Positions 15,552 to 22,977 are shown, counted from the first letter of the stretch. The stretch is 44,325 bases of DNA from Oscillospiraceae bacterium (GCA_016292445.1 JAEDIN010000004.1:1-44325), one strand, 5' to 3'. Numbers and translations: made by a program. The notes: generated by a model not told the origin, from the sequence alone.

Positions 15552-16016
15552 ATGCCGAAGCAGACGGGAATAAAGCAGATAGCGGCAAACCGCAAGGCGT
15601 TTCATGACTATTTCGTGCTTGAACGCTTTGAAGCGGGCATAGAGCTTGCCGGAACGGAGGTCAAATCGCTCCGAGCGGGTACGGTCAACATGAAGGACTC
15701 GTACTGCACGGTCAAAAACGGCGAGATCTTTATTCGTTCGCTGCATATAAGCCCCTACGAAAAGGGCAATATTTTCAACAAAGACCCTGTCAGACCGCGC
15801 AGACTGCTCATGCATAAGCGTGAGATAATAAAGCTCAATGCCCGTATCATGCAGGACGGTGTTGCACTCATCCCGCTGTCGATGTATTTTAAGGACAGCA
15901 GAGCGAAGGTGGAGCTCGGCCTGTGCAAGGGCAAAAAGCTGTACGATAAGCGCAATGACGACGCTAAGCGCGAAGCGATTCGCGATATTGAAAGAACAAT
16001 GAAGGAGAGAAACTAA
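15552..16016 (+). CDS. smpB: SsrA-binding protein
   Basis: Binds the tRNA-like end of tmRNA and brings it to stalled ribosomes. Its 154 residues match the family. The N-terminal core AANRKAFHDYFVLERFEAGI-type motif, GTEVKSLR (about 36-43) and the lysine/arginine-rich C-terminal tail beginning near KGKKLYDKR are all present. Its stop overlaps the start of the cyclophilin gene by one base. The RNA partner, tmRNA, is 770 bases downstream, the common gene order in Bacillota. Confidence 0.97.
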   Translation: MPKQTGIKQIAANRKAFHDYFVLERFEAGIELAGTEVKSLRAGTVNMKDSYCTVKNGEIFIRSLHISPYEKGNIFNKDPVRPRRLLMHKREIIKLNARIMQDGVALIPLSMYFKDSRAKVELGLCKGKKLYDKRNDDAKREAIRDIERTMKERN

Positions 16017-16534
16017 TGAGCAATCCTATCGTGACCATCGAAATGGAAAACGGCGATATCATCAAAGCCGAGCTTTATCCCGAGGTAGCTCCCAATACCG
16101 TAAACAATTTCATTTCACTTGTTAAGAACAAATTCTACGACGGCATCATTTTCCACCGTGTAATCAAGGGCTTCATGATCCAGGGCGGCGACCCCCAGGG
16201 CGTAGGAATCGGCGGCCCGGGATACAGCATCAAGGGCGAGTTTGCGATGAACGGAGTTAAGAACGATCTCAAGCACACCAGAGGCGTTCTGTCTATGGCG
16301 CGTTCCATGGCACCCAACTCCGCAGGCAGCCAGTTCTTTATCATGCATGAAGATGCACCCCACCTTGACGGTCAGTACGCCGCATTCGGCAAGGTCATCG
16401 AGGGCATGGAGAATGTTGATAAGATAGCAAAATGCATGACCGGTCGTAACGATAAGCCCATCCACAGACAGGCAATGAAAAAGGTCACCGTTGATACCTT
16501 CGGCGTCGATTATCCCGAACCCGTAAAGGCATAA
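16016..16534 (+). CDS. Peptidyl-prolyl cis-trans isomerase (cyclophilin type)
   Basis: A 172-residue cytoplasmic cyclophilin that speeds proline isomerisation during folding. Core motifs are visible: FHRVIKGFMIQGGDPQGVG (about 46-64) with the catalytic Arg and Gln/Gly residues, GVLSMARSMAPNSAGSQFFI (85-104) and LDGQYAAFGKV (112-122). There is no signal peptide. It starts on the last base of smpB's stop codon with an AAGGAGA site, so translation is coupled. A stem-loop without U-tract follows. Confidence 0.95.
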   Translation: MSNPIVTIEMENGDIIKAELYPEVAPNTVNNFISLVKNKFYDGIIFHRVIKGFMIQGGDPQGVGIGGPGYSIKGEFAMNGVKNDLKHTRGVLSMARSMAPNSAGSQFFIMHEDAPHLDGQYAAFGKVIEGMENVDKIAKCMTGRNDKPIHRQAMKKVTVDTFGVDYPEPVKA

Positions 16535-16540
16535 ACTGTT

Positions 16541-16568
16541 ATCGGGTGCGGCATTTACCGCACCCGAT
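16541..16568 (+). other. Stem-loop after the cyclophilin gene
   Basis: An 11-bp perfect stem, ATCGGGTGCGG/CCGCACCCGAT, loop CATTTA. No T-run follows, so it is more likely an mRNA 3'-end protector or processing site than an intrinsic terminator. Confidence 0.6.
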
Positions 16569-16608
16569 ACTCCGACACCATCTCAGCGGTCACGCTGCCA
16601 TAGAAATA

Positions 16609-16754
16609 AGCACCGCGCTGAAACAGCAAATGGATGCACCAAGATTAGTACAATATCACCGGTCGGGACACAGCAAAACTCAGCACCGCACTGAAATAGC
16701 AAATGGACGCACCACGATTAGAGCACAAAGTCACCGGTCGGGACACAGCAGTAT
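16609..16754 (+). repeat. Two tandem ~73-bp direct repeats upstream of tmRNA
   Basis: Copy one begins at 16609 (AGCACCGCGCTGAAA) and copy two at 16682 (AGCACCGCACTGAAA). Both share AGCAAATGGA, GCACCA, GATTAG and CACCGGTCGGGACACAGCA in order, with scattered substitutions and a small length difference before the CACCGG part. A third partial start, AGCACCAG, follows. No open frame or recognised class. Confidence 0.8.
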
Positions 16755-16788
16755 CGACCAGCACCAGCCTCAACGCGTATTAAAAAAT

Positions 16789-17136
16789 GGGGATGTACCG
16801 GTTTCGACGGGGATGTGGAGGCAGAAATAGCGAGCAGATGCGCCTACCATCTTTAAAATGGGCACTTTATAAATTAAAGAACAACAATAACACTGTTCTT
16901 CTCGCTGCTTAATTAGCGAGCGTTCTGCCTCGGAGGACCACGGCCGGGGACAGGGCGTCGATTAGTGGTGAACATGAGTGCGCAAAGCTTTGAGCGCACC
17001 ATGCATAATGAAGCTACTAAGCCCTTGAGCGTGTCGGCCCGCGCAGGGGTGAGGGAATGTAAATGACCGACTGCGCTCGGAGAAGTTTCTGTTAAAGCGT
17101 TTTCGGACAGGGGTTCAACTCCCCTCATCTCCACCA
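16789..17136 (+). ncRNA. ssrA: Transfer-messenger RNA (tmRNA)
   Basis: Rescues stalled ribosomes with SmpB. The 5' end GGGGATG pairs with CATCTCC before the 3' CCA, making the tRNA-like acceptor; a GTTTCGACGGGG D-like segment follows the 5' end. The T arm ends the gene (GGACAGGGGTTCAACTCCCC), and the encoded CCA is at 17134-17136. The tag frame probably resumes at GCA 16862-16864 and reads A-L-Y-K-L-K-N-N-N-N-T-V-L-L-A-A before TAA at 16910-16912, which lies in the loop of the CTCGCT/AGCGAG hairpin, as usual. The resume codon is inferred. A TATTAA at 16778-16783 could be the -10; no good -35 is seen. Confidence 0.95.
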
Positions 17137-17137
17137 A

Positions 17138-17174
17138 AAAACCTCAAGGACTATAACGGCCCTTGAGGTTTTTT
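17138..17174 (+). terminator. Terminator after tmRNA
   Basis: A 10-bp stem, AACCTCAAGG/CCTTGAGGTT, with an 11-base loop and a run of six T, starting two bases after the CCA end. Confidence 0.9.
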
Positions 17175-17183
17175 CAGTGTGTC

Positions 17184-17396
17184 AAAAAAGTAAGCGACTT
17201 TTTTGCACACTTCAGACACGCTACATTTTTCATGAAAATCTGTTTTCACGGAAAATCTCGCTTTGCTCGTCAAAAAGGCTGATAATTCAGCCGTTTTTGA
17301 TGGCTGTATATCCGATTCGAGCGGGATCTTTCTCGCTGCGGCTCGGTCACGGTGCGGCTCTGACATGCCCCCGGCATGTCATTCACTTCCGCACCG
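17184..17396. other. Hairpin-rich spacer without a gene
   Basis: The 340 bases after the tmRNA terminator hold no supported gene. They contain several inverted repeats: CAAAAAAGT/ACTTTTTTG (17184-17206), TCAAAAAGGCTGA with its bulged complement (17270-17300), AGCGGGA/TCTCGCT (17320-17337), and a nested pair with outer CGGTGCGG/CCGCACCG (17350-17396) and inner TGACATGCC/GGCATGTCA. This looks like an interspersed palindromic element or a structured RNA. Reading frames here in both directions are short and unlike known proteins. Confidence 0.6.
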
Positions 17397-17481
17397 ACAC
17401 TTCGTTACCCCTCGAGCTCCCCTGCAGATGCATTGCTTTTTACTTAATGCCTTAGCTTAAAGCAGGTTTTTTGTCAGTCTC

Positions 17482-17502
17482 AAAAAACAAATAGTTTATT
17501 TG
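17482..17502 (-). terminator. Weak terminator after the HD-domain gene
   Basis: On the minus strand a 6-bp stem, CAAATA/TATTTG, with a 3-base loop is followed by six T. It lies 14 bases after the stop of the HD-domain gene. Confidence 0.5.
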
Positions 17503-17515
17503 AATTATTCTTGTG

Positions 17516-18094
17516 CTATTTTTCAATCAAATGAGAAGCCTCCATGTCAGCCTCAAACAATGCCATGACCAAGGGATATTTATCCATTGCGCTCGCCAAA
17601 GTTGACCAGTCACGCTCACCGGAGTACGGCCCCATGTGCCAGCGGATAGCGTAACGCTCTACCGGCGTGAGCTTTATGTATTCTTCTATCATCATGACAG
17701 ACTTTTCCCCGTGACCGTAAGGAATTTTGTCCTCAACTCTGTAGCTGGGCACCTGTATCCAGCTGCCGTCAACTTTCTTGTTGCGCATTTCCACGGAATA
17801 AAAATAGGTCTTGCATAAATCGTGAAGCAAAGCGGAAATAGCAATACTCTCATCCGAGACATCGGAGAGCACATCGTGCCATACCGTGCCTTCAATGTGC
17901 TTTTTCTTCATCAGGCAATTGTAAACTTGAATGCTGTGCTCAAGAAGTCCACCCTCAAAAGCGCCGTGGAAACGAGTAGAAGCCGGAGCAGTATAAAAAT
18001 CGCTCTTTTCTATGAAACGAAGCAAATCGGCAATGCCGTCTCTTACAACTGAAGAAAGAGTAGCTTTAAAAAACTCAACATTCTCTTTGTTCAT
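17516..18094 (-). CDS. HD-domain protein, probable phosphohydrolase
   Basis: A 192-residue soluble protein. The metal-binding pattern of HD hydrolases is visible: a histidine in GGLLEHSIQVY (about 48-58), the HD pair in ALLHDLCKT (about 88-96), and later histidines in YGHGEK and RWHMG, ending with an acidic residue in the last helix (FEADMEASH). HD proteins cleave phosphate esters of nucleotides or act in RNA turnover; this is closest in style to short stand-alone HD proteins of unknown substrate. The start follows AAGGAG. It is the last gene of a minus-strand run with the Fe-S flavoprotein gene 29 bases upstream. Confidence 0.85.
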   Translation of the reverse strand: MNKENVEFFKATLSSVVRDGIADLLRFIEKSDFYTAPASTRFHGAFEGGLLEHSIQVYNCLMKKKHIEGTVWHDVLSDVSDESIAISALLHDLCKTYFYSVEMRNKKVDGSWIQVPSYRVEDKIPYGHGEKSVMMIEEYIKLTPVERYAIRWHMGPYSGERDWSTLASAMDKYPLVMALFEADMEASHLIEK

Positions 18095-18123
18095 GTATAA
18101 TTCTCCTTGATTTTCTATAATCC

Positions 18124-18744
18124 TTATCGTATGAAGTTCGTAAATACAACTTCCTCCTGCTTGGGCAAGCCGAATTGCTGCTTGCCGAGAGCGATGCTTT
18201 TCATTAAGAACGCCATGTTACGGGCAAGGAACCTCGCATTCTGCATACCTTCCTCGTCCTGCACCGACTCGCCGGGGCCTCTGCCGTGAACATTGTTCCA
18301 GTACCTGCCGGAGGCAACGGGCATCTGCGAAATGCTGAAAAACTTGTTCAGAGCGTCAAAGGTCGCAGTTGCGCCGGAGCGTCTTGCGCTGACCATAACC
18401 GCGCCGACCTTCATGGATTTATCCATTGACCAAGTGCTGTAAAACAGTCGGGACAGGAAGGAAGTGAGCGCACCGGGAGCCTGTCCGTAGTGGACGGGAC
18501 TGCCGATGACAACGCCGTCACATTCGGCAAGTATGGGAGCGGTCTTGTTAACGGCATCATCAAACACGCATTTTCCCGTTTTCATGCAGCTCATGCAGGC
18601 AATGCAGCTATGCAGCTCAAGCTGCCCGACATGGACATCTACCGTTTCGATACCCTCGGCAGCAAAAATCTTTTTCATTTCCTCGAGTGCTGCGGCGGTG
18701 TTGCCGTTTGCTCTGGGGCTTCCGTTGATAATAAGAACCTTCAT
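18124..18744 (-). CDS. NADPH-dependent FMN reductase family / probable iron-sulfur flavoprotein
   Basis: A 206-residue flavodoxin-fold protein. The N-terminus VLIINGSPRANGNTAAAL (3-20) is the FMN phosphate loop; SPVHYGQAPGAL (about 102-113) is the second flavin-binding loop. Residues 47-59 contain four cysteines spaced C-x2-C-x2-C-x5-C, the compact motif that binds [4Fe-4S] in archaeal and clostridial Isf flavoproteins. It likely passes electrons between ferredoxin-type carriers and small acceptors or O2. It starts after GGAGG that overlaps the end of the NhaC remnant and lies upstream of the HD gene. Confidence 0.88.
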   Translation of the reverse strand: MKVLIINGSPRANGNTAAALEEMKKIFAAEGIETVDVHVGQLELHSCIACMSCMKTGKCVFDDAVNKTAPILAECDGVVIGSPVHYGQAPGALTSFLSRLFYSTWSMDKSMKVGAVMVSARRSGATATFDALNKFFSISQMPVASGRYWNNVHGRGPGESVQDEEGMQNARFLARNMAFLMKSIALGKQQFGLPKQEEVVFTNFIR

Positions 18745-18746
18745 TT

Positions 18747-19100
18747 TTATACCTCCGTCAGTTTATTGTTTCCCTTTTTACGACAAAAAAGCGAGCATAT
18801 CGGTAAAATCCAAAGATAAAATGCCACGGGTACTGCGGCAATGCCGACATTCAGCATCGCAAGCGGCACTGAACAGGCAATGCACCACGGCACAAGACCT
18901 GCTATGACGACCACGGTGTCCTCGATATCGGGCATTTTCAAATACTTTTCTGCGTCGTCATTACCGTACAGACCGTCGGAAAGGTGATTGAGCATGATAA
19001 TTCCTATCGTCTGATTACAGAACACCACGCAAACGGCAACGGAGAGAATTATCATGACAGCAAAACGCATAGATAAACAATATAAACATAATGAAAACAA
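18747..19100 (-). pseudogene. C-terminal remnant of an NhaC-type Na+/H+ antiporter
   Basis: The 117-codon frame from a TTG at 19100 contains the signature of the NhaC C-terminus: CNQTIGI, then a ...YLKMPDIEDT stretch equal to the LEDSGT region, GLVPWCIACSV (usual PLVPWNT/SV) and a final hydrophobic helix. A whole NhaC has about 450 residues; roughly the first 340 are absent, only 185 bases separate it from the next gene, and there is a stop in frame just upstream of the TTG. An ATG in a neighbouring frame (19115 region) gives a hydrophobic start that would need a frameshift. A small expressed membrane protein is possible but less likely. Confidence 0.6.
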
Positions 19101-19226
19101 GTAAAAAACTCATTTTTGCCTCAATTATTCAAATTCTGACGCGATTATATCACCAAAAGGCAGGATATACAATCTCCGCAAATTATACAGAAAATCCGCA
19201 TCGGAAACAAAAAGGCTTTGTTATCA

Positions 19227-19255
19227 TTGACTTTTCGGGGTTTATTATCTAAACT
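19227..19255 (+). promoter_or_regulatory. Promoter for O-antigen-ligase-like gene
   Basis: TTGACT (19227-19232), a 17-base spacer and TAAACT (19250-19255), about 30 bases before the start. Confidence 0.5.
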
Positions 19256-19285
19256 GTTTTCAGCAGATTCTTCAAGAGGTGCAAA

Positions 19286-20620
19286 ATGAAACAAAAAAAT
19301 CGCTCGGAGAGCGTTTTTACAAAACTAAGCTATGTGTTCATAGTCCTCATGCTGACGGTGTTCCTGTTCCGGTTCGATTCAAGCGGCTACGGCGGTATCA
19401 CTGAGGCAAAGCTGACGGCTTTCAATGTTATATGCGGCGGATATGTGATTTTGACGCTGATTTTGATACCTGCCTGCCTTGCCACGGAGAATATGAATAA
19501 GCAGGAACTCAAGACACTTGTCAAGGAAAGTACATGGGTGCAGCGTGCTTTGCTCATATTCATGCTTTTTACCGTCATATCCGCACTGCTTTCACCGTAC
19601 AGAGGTGAAACATGGGTAGGTGTTTCACGCTATGAGGGAGTGCGCACCATTTGCATATATGTTCTGTGTGCAGTTTTTCTGTCGAGCTTCGGCAGAGTAA
19701 AGCCGTGGATGGCGTATCTGCTCGGCGGATCGGTTTTGTGCTTCAGCGCAATTTGCATCGCCCAGCTTTTCGGGGCAAACCCCTTCGGGCTGTACCCCGG
19801 TGAGCTTAACTACTTCGGAGCGGGCATCGACTATTCCGGCGCATATCTCGGAACAATCGGCAACACCGACCTTGTCGCAGGCTTTTTGTGCGTTGCGATA
19901 ACGCTTTTGTGGGTGTCGGTCGTAAGGATGAAGGGCAAACTTCGCTTTTTGCTGCTGATACCGACATTTGCCGCACTGTTTGTCTTGTTAAAAATGTCCG
20001 TAATGGCTGGACTTGTTGGCTTTTTCGGCGGAACGGTAATCGCACTGCCGGTCGTTTTGCCCTTGTCCTCAAAGACAAGAAAAATCGTTGCGATTACGAT
20101 AGTTCTTCTCTATATAATTGCACTTGTGTTCCTCTGTTTTGCCGATATCGGCAGCGGTATGCTTCACGAAGCGCATGAGCTTTTGCATGGCAGAGTCAGC
20201 GATACCTTCGGTTCGGGCAGGATACACATTTGGAGAAATGTGCTTGAGAAGATACCTGATAACCTATGGTTCGGAACCGGACCCGATACGATGAGCTATG
20301 CAAAGCTTGAGGCATTTACGCGTTATGATGCAGACAAGGGCGTCGAGCTTGTAGCGGAGATAGACACGGCGCACAACGAGTATCTGAACATTCTTTACCA
20401 TCAAGGAATTATTGCACTTTTGGCATATCTTGCCGCACTCTTTTCAGCCGCTGCAAAGTGGATAAAACGCGGCAATGTATCTCCTGTTTCCGCCGCCTGC
20501 GGAGCGGCGGTGCTGTGCTATTGCATACAAGCGTTTTTCGGCATCAGTATGTTCCTTACCGCGCCGTTTTTCTGGATGACGCTGGGACTTCTTGACGGCA
20601 GTCTGCGGCAAAAAAGATAA
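19286..20620 (+). CDS. O-antigen ligase/polymerase-like membrane protein (Wzy_C family)
   Basis: A 444-residue polytopic membrane protein with about ten hydrophobic segments. The large extracytoplasmic loop between about residues 295 and 370 carries the family features GSGRIHIWRNVLEKIPDNLW, GTGPDT and DTAHNEYLNILYHQGI, with the conserved Arg/His pair typical of Wzy_C/WaaL proteins. Members join or polymerise undecaprenyl-linked glycans at the outer face of the membrane. No glycosyltransferases are nearby, so the glycan is unknown. Weak ribosome site (AAGAGGTG). The gene is followed by the hairpin that overlaps the next gene's start. Confidence 0.87.
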   Translation: MKQKNRSESVFTKLSYVFIVLMLTVFLFRFDSSGYGGITEAKLTAFNVICGGYVILTLILIPACLATENMNKQELKTLVKESTWVQRALLIFMLFTVISALLSPYRGETWVGVSRYEGVRTICIYVLCAVFLSSFGRVKPWMAYLLGGSVLCFSAICIAQLFGANPFGLYPGELNYFGAGIDYSGAYLGTIGNTDLVAGFLCVAITLLWVSVVRMKGKLRFLLLIPTFAALFVLLKMSVMAGLVGFFGGTVIALPVVLPLSSKTRKIVAITIVLLYIIALVFLCFADIGSGMLHEAHELLHGRVSDTFGSGRIHIWRNVLEKIPDNLWFGTGPDTMSYAKLEAFTRYDADKGVELVAEIDTAHNEYLNILYHQGIIALLAYLAALFSAAAKWIKRGNVSPVSAACGAAVLCYCIQAFFGISMFLTAPFFWMTLGLLDGSLRQKR

Positions 20621-20621
20621 A
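20592..20621 (+). promoter_or_regulatory. Possible promoter for the FAD/Rieske gene
   Basis: TTGACG (20592-20597), an 18-base spacer and GATAAA (20616-20621), inside the end of the upstream gene. Transcription would start just before the hairpin. Weak evidence. Confidence 0.3.
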
Positions 20622-20632
20622 AACCGAATAAT

Positions 20633-20676
20633 AAATCACCGCCTGCAAACAATAAGCAAAAAGGCGGTGATTTTTT
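20633..20676 (+). terminator. Terminator hairpin that contains the next gene's ribosome site
   Basis: A 12-bp perfect stem, AAATCACCGCCT (20633-20644) with AGGCGGTGATTT (20662-20673), a 17-base loop and a T-run. The right arm contains AGGCGGTG, a near-consensus Shine-Dalgarno site for the TTG at 20675, so it can also mask translation. Confidence 0.75.
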
Positions 20677-21973
20677 GTATCCTGTTTGGAGCGATAATAC
20701 CGATTTGCCCCGATTTGAACAGCTAAAGGGCGATTTAAAGACCGATGTTCTCATTATTGGCGGCGGACTTGCCGGCATCCTGTGCGCATATGAGCTTAAA
20801 AACAGGGGCGTTGACTATGCGCTTTGCGAGGCAGGGGAGATCACCTGCGGCATCACAAAAAATACAACGGCAAAGCTCACCTCCCAGCATGGGCTGATTT
20901 ACAACAAGCTTGTCAAACAGTTCGGGTTTGAAAGAGCAAAGCTGTATTTGCAGGCAAACGAGGATGCACTTTCAAGGTACAGGCAGCTGTGCGTCAACAT
21001 TGACTGCAATTTTGAAAAACAGGCGTCATTCGTCTACTCACTCGATGACCGCAGGAAGCTGGAAAAGGAGCTCGATACGCTGTCAAAAATGGGCTTTCCC
21101 GCGGAGCTTTGCGACAGTGTGCCGCTGCCGCTTAAAACAGTGGGTGCTGTCAGATTTCCGAATCAGGCACAGTTTGACCCATTGCGATTTGTCTCGTCGA
21201 TAGTAAAAGGCTTAAATATCTACGAGCATACGAAAATTCGCGAGCTTATTGGTACTGATGCCGTGAGCGAAAACGGCAGAATAAAAGCCGAAAAGATCAT
21301 AGTCGCAACGCATTTTCCGTTTATCAATAAGCACGGCAGCTATTTTCTTAAAATGTATCAGAGCCGTTCGTATGTTATAGCACTTGGGAACGCACAAAGC
21401 GTTGAAGGTATGTATGTTGACGAAGCGGATAAGGGAATGTCGTTCAGAAACTACAAGGACTTGCTGCTCCTCGGCGGCGGAGGCCACAGGACAGGAAAAG
21501 CCGGCGGAGGCTGGACGGAGCTTGAGAGCTTTGCAAAGCGCAATTACCCCGAGGCGCAGGAAAAATACCGCTGGGCAACGCAGGACTGTATGACACTCGA
21601 CAGCGTTCCCTATATCGGTAGGTACTCAAAGCGGACACCGACAATGTATGTTGCCACCGGCTTTAACAAATGGGGTATGACCTCCTCAATGGTATCGGCT
21701 ATGCTGCTGGCAGATATGATAACAGGCAAGGATAACCCATATGCCGAGGTTTTTTCGCCCTCACGAACGATTTTAAGACCACAGCTTGCCGTGAATGCGG
21801 CGGAGGCGACGCTCAACCTGCTGACCCCATCGAAAAAACGCTGTCCGCATCTCGGCTGCGCGCTCAAATGGAATAAGCAGGAGCGAAGCTGGGACTGTCC
21901 GTGTCACGGCTCACGCTTTGAAGAAAGCGGAAAACTCATAGATAATCCGGCGGCAGGGGATTTACCCTCTTGA
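20675..21973 (+). CDS. FAD-dependent oxidoreductase with C-terminal Rieske domain
   Basis: A 432-residue protein: a DAO-type FAD module (dinucleotide motif IIGGGLAGILCAYEL at about 26-40) and a C-terminal Rieske-like [2Fe-2S] domain with CPHLGC and CPCHGSRF, the two Cys-x-His pairs. Middle motifs (TSQHGLIY, ATGFNKWGMTSSM) match the family. It looks full-length; these enzymes are of unknown substrate. The start is TTG at 20675: there is no in-frame ATG near the N-terminus, and AGGCGGTG lies five bases before it, but inside a terminator hairpin. The 3' end overlaps a minus-strand gene by 12 bases. Confidence 0.9.
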   Translation: MYPVWSDNTDLPRFEQLKGDLKTDVLIIGGGLAGILCAYELKNRGVDYALCEAGEITCGITKNTTAKLTSQHGLIYNKLVKQFGFERAKLYLQANEDALSRYRQLCVNIDCNFEKQASFVYSLDDRRKLEKELDTLSKMGFPAELCDSVPLPLKTVGAVRFPNQAQFDPLRFVSSIVKGLNIYEHTKIRELIGTDAVSENGRIKAEKIIVATHFPFINKHGSYFLKMYQSRSYVIALGNAQSVEGMYVDEADKGMSFRNYKDLLLLGGGGHRTGKAGGGWTELESFAKRNYPEAQEKYRWATQDCMTLDSVPYIGRYSKRTPTMYVATGFNKWGMTSSMVSAMLLADMITGKDNPYAEVFSPSRTILRPQLAVNAAEATLNLLTPSKKRCPHLGCALKWNKQERSWDCPCHGSRFEESGKLIDNPAAGDLPS

Positions 21974-22201
21974 AAGCCGTATAGCAGCGTTTCCCACTCT
22001 CTCACGCATCGGGGGAGTGGGATAGGCAAGCACGAGCGTCCTGCCGCCGTATGTATAGACATCTGCATCAAAGCATTGCCACGGACTCAGCCCTTCGCTT
22101 GAAAACAGAGCCTTTAGCCGTGAGCATATCTCGTCGGCAGAAAAGCTCTCGCCATCTAATATCAGCGCGAGCGCTTCATCTGATACTGTTTCGGATAACA
22201 T
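21962..22201 (-). CDS. Small protein of unknown function
   Basis: A 79-residue acidic protein that I do not recognise. It reads like a real fold: helices in the first half, then WQCFDADVYTYGGRTLVLAYP with alternating hydrophobic residues. The ATG at 22201 is preferred over a TTG at 22216 because a GGAG site lies nine bases before it. It converges on, and overlaps by 12 bases, the FAD/Rieske gene; no terminator lies between them. A spurious frame remains possible. Confidence 0.6.
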   Translation of the reverse strand: MLSETVSDEALALILDGESFSADEICSRLKALFSSEGLSPWQCFDADVYTYGGRTLVLAYPTPPMRERVGNAAIRLSRG

Positions 22202-22316
22202 AACGCAGTACTCCAAAATTTTTATAATTTACATAACAGTAACGAAAAACAATCAAAATAAAAAACAGCCCGAAAAAATTCGTTTACAATTTTGATTTTA
22301 GCGAAAATTTTTTCTC

Positions 22317-22341
22317 ATTTCCATACAAAAATTATGGAAAT
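22317..22341. promoter_or_regulatory. Inverted repeat, candidate operator before the NUDIX gene
   Basis: Perfect 9-base arms ATTTCCATA (22317-22325) and TATGGAAAT (22333-22341) separated by seven bases. The right arm covers the -35 of the NUDIX promoter. There is no T-run, so it is not a terminator. Confidence 0.55.
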
Positions 22342-22363
22342 GCTGAAACATTAATGCTATACT
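22335..22363 (+). promoter_or_regulatory. Promoter for NUDIX gene
   Basis: Extended -10 TGCTATACT (hexamer 22358-22363) with a poor -35 TGGAAA 17 bases upstream, inside the inverted repeat. Dependence on a DNA-binding protein is possible. Confidence 0.45.
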
Positions 22364-22410
22364 AAACACACATTATGTAAAGCAGATAATTATTTTTTTC
22401 CGAGGGTATT

Positions 22411-22953
22411 ATGGACTTGTCTGAGAAGAAAATAGATAGTGAGCTGAAATACAGCGGCGTAATAGTTAATGTCACTATGGATCACGCTGAGCTGTGTGAC
22501 GGAAGCATTGTTATGCGGGAAGTCGTGGAGCATCCGGGCGGAGTTACCGTTTTGCCTGTGGATGATGACGGCTTCTGCTACTGTGTAGGCCAGTTTCGCT
22601 ATCCTTTTCAGAAGGTCATGCTTGAAGCACCGGCAGGTAAGCTTGAAAAGGGCGAGGATCACCGTACATGTGCAGTCAGAGAACTGTCCGAGGAAACGGG
22701 CTTCACTGCCGATAAGCTCACTTATCTCGGTCCGAGCTGCACATCTCCGGGCATTTCCACAGAGGTTTTGCACATCTACCTTGCGCAAGGGCTTCATGCC
22801 GGAAAGAGCCATCCCGACGAAGGTGAATTTCTGAGCGTTGAGAAGCGTCATATCGACGAGCTTGTCGATATGGTAATGAGCGGCGAGATAGACGACGGTA
22901 AGACCATCATTGCAGTGCTCAAAGCCAAACGCATTCTGGACTCTGAGAAATAG
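22411..22953 (+). CDS. NUDIX hydrolase, ADP-ribose pyrophosphatase type
   Basis: A 180-residue cytoplasmic enzyme. The NUDIX box at 76-98 fits the consensus GX5EX7REUXEEXGU exactly (Gly76, Glu82, Arg90, Glu91, Glu94, Glu95, Gly97). An upstream QFRYPFQKVMLEAPAG segment (61-76) and a downstream SPGISTEV (112-119) are typical of ADP-ribose pyrophosphatases (NudF/YqkG), which hydrolyse ADP-ribose to AMP and ribose 5-phosphate. It has its own promoter with a palindrome at the -35; the next gene, murA, has a separate promoter. Confidence 0.93.
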   Translation: MDLSEKKIDSELKYSGVIVNVTMDHAELCDGSIVMREVVEHPGGVTVLPVDDDGFCYCVGQFRYPFQKVMLEAPAGKLEKGEDHRTCAVRELSEETGFTADKLTYLGPSCTSPGISTEVLHIYLAQGLHAGKSHPDEGEFLSVEKRHIDELVDMVMSGEIDDGKTIIAVLKAKRILDSEK

Positions 22954-22977
22954 TTACGATTTGTTTACAATTACTAA

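Noticed and set aside
16546..16830. 94-codon plus-strand frame before tmRNA
   Set aside because: It is made of the 73-bp tandem repeats and runs into the tmRNA 5' end; no ribosome site.
16913..17137. 74-codon minus-strand frame
   Set aside because: It lies entirely inside tmRNA.
17151..17460. Short frames on both strands in the spacer after tmRNA
   Set aside because: They overlap hairpins, have no ribosome sites and no recognised similarity.
17137..17515. Genomic island inserted at the tmRNA 3' end
   Set aside because: No integrase, no second copy of the tmRNA end and no foreign genes were seen nearby; the next genes look native.
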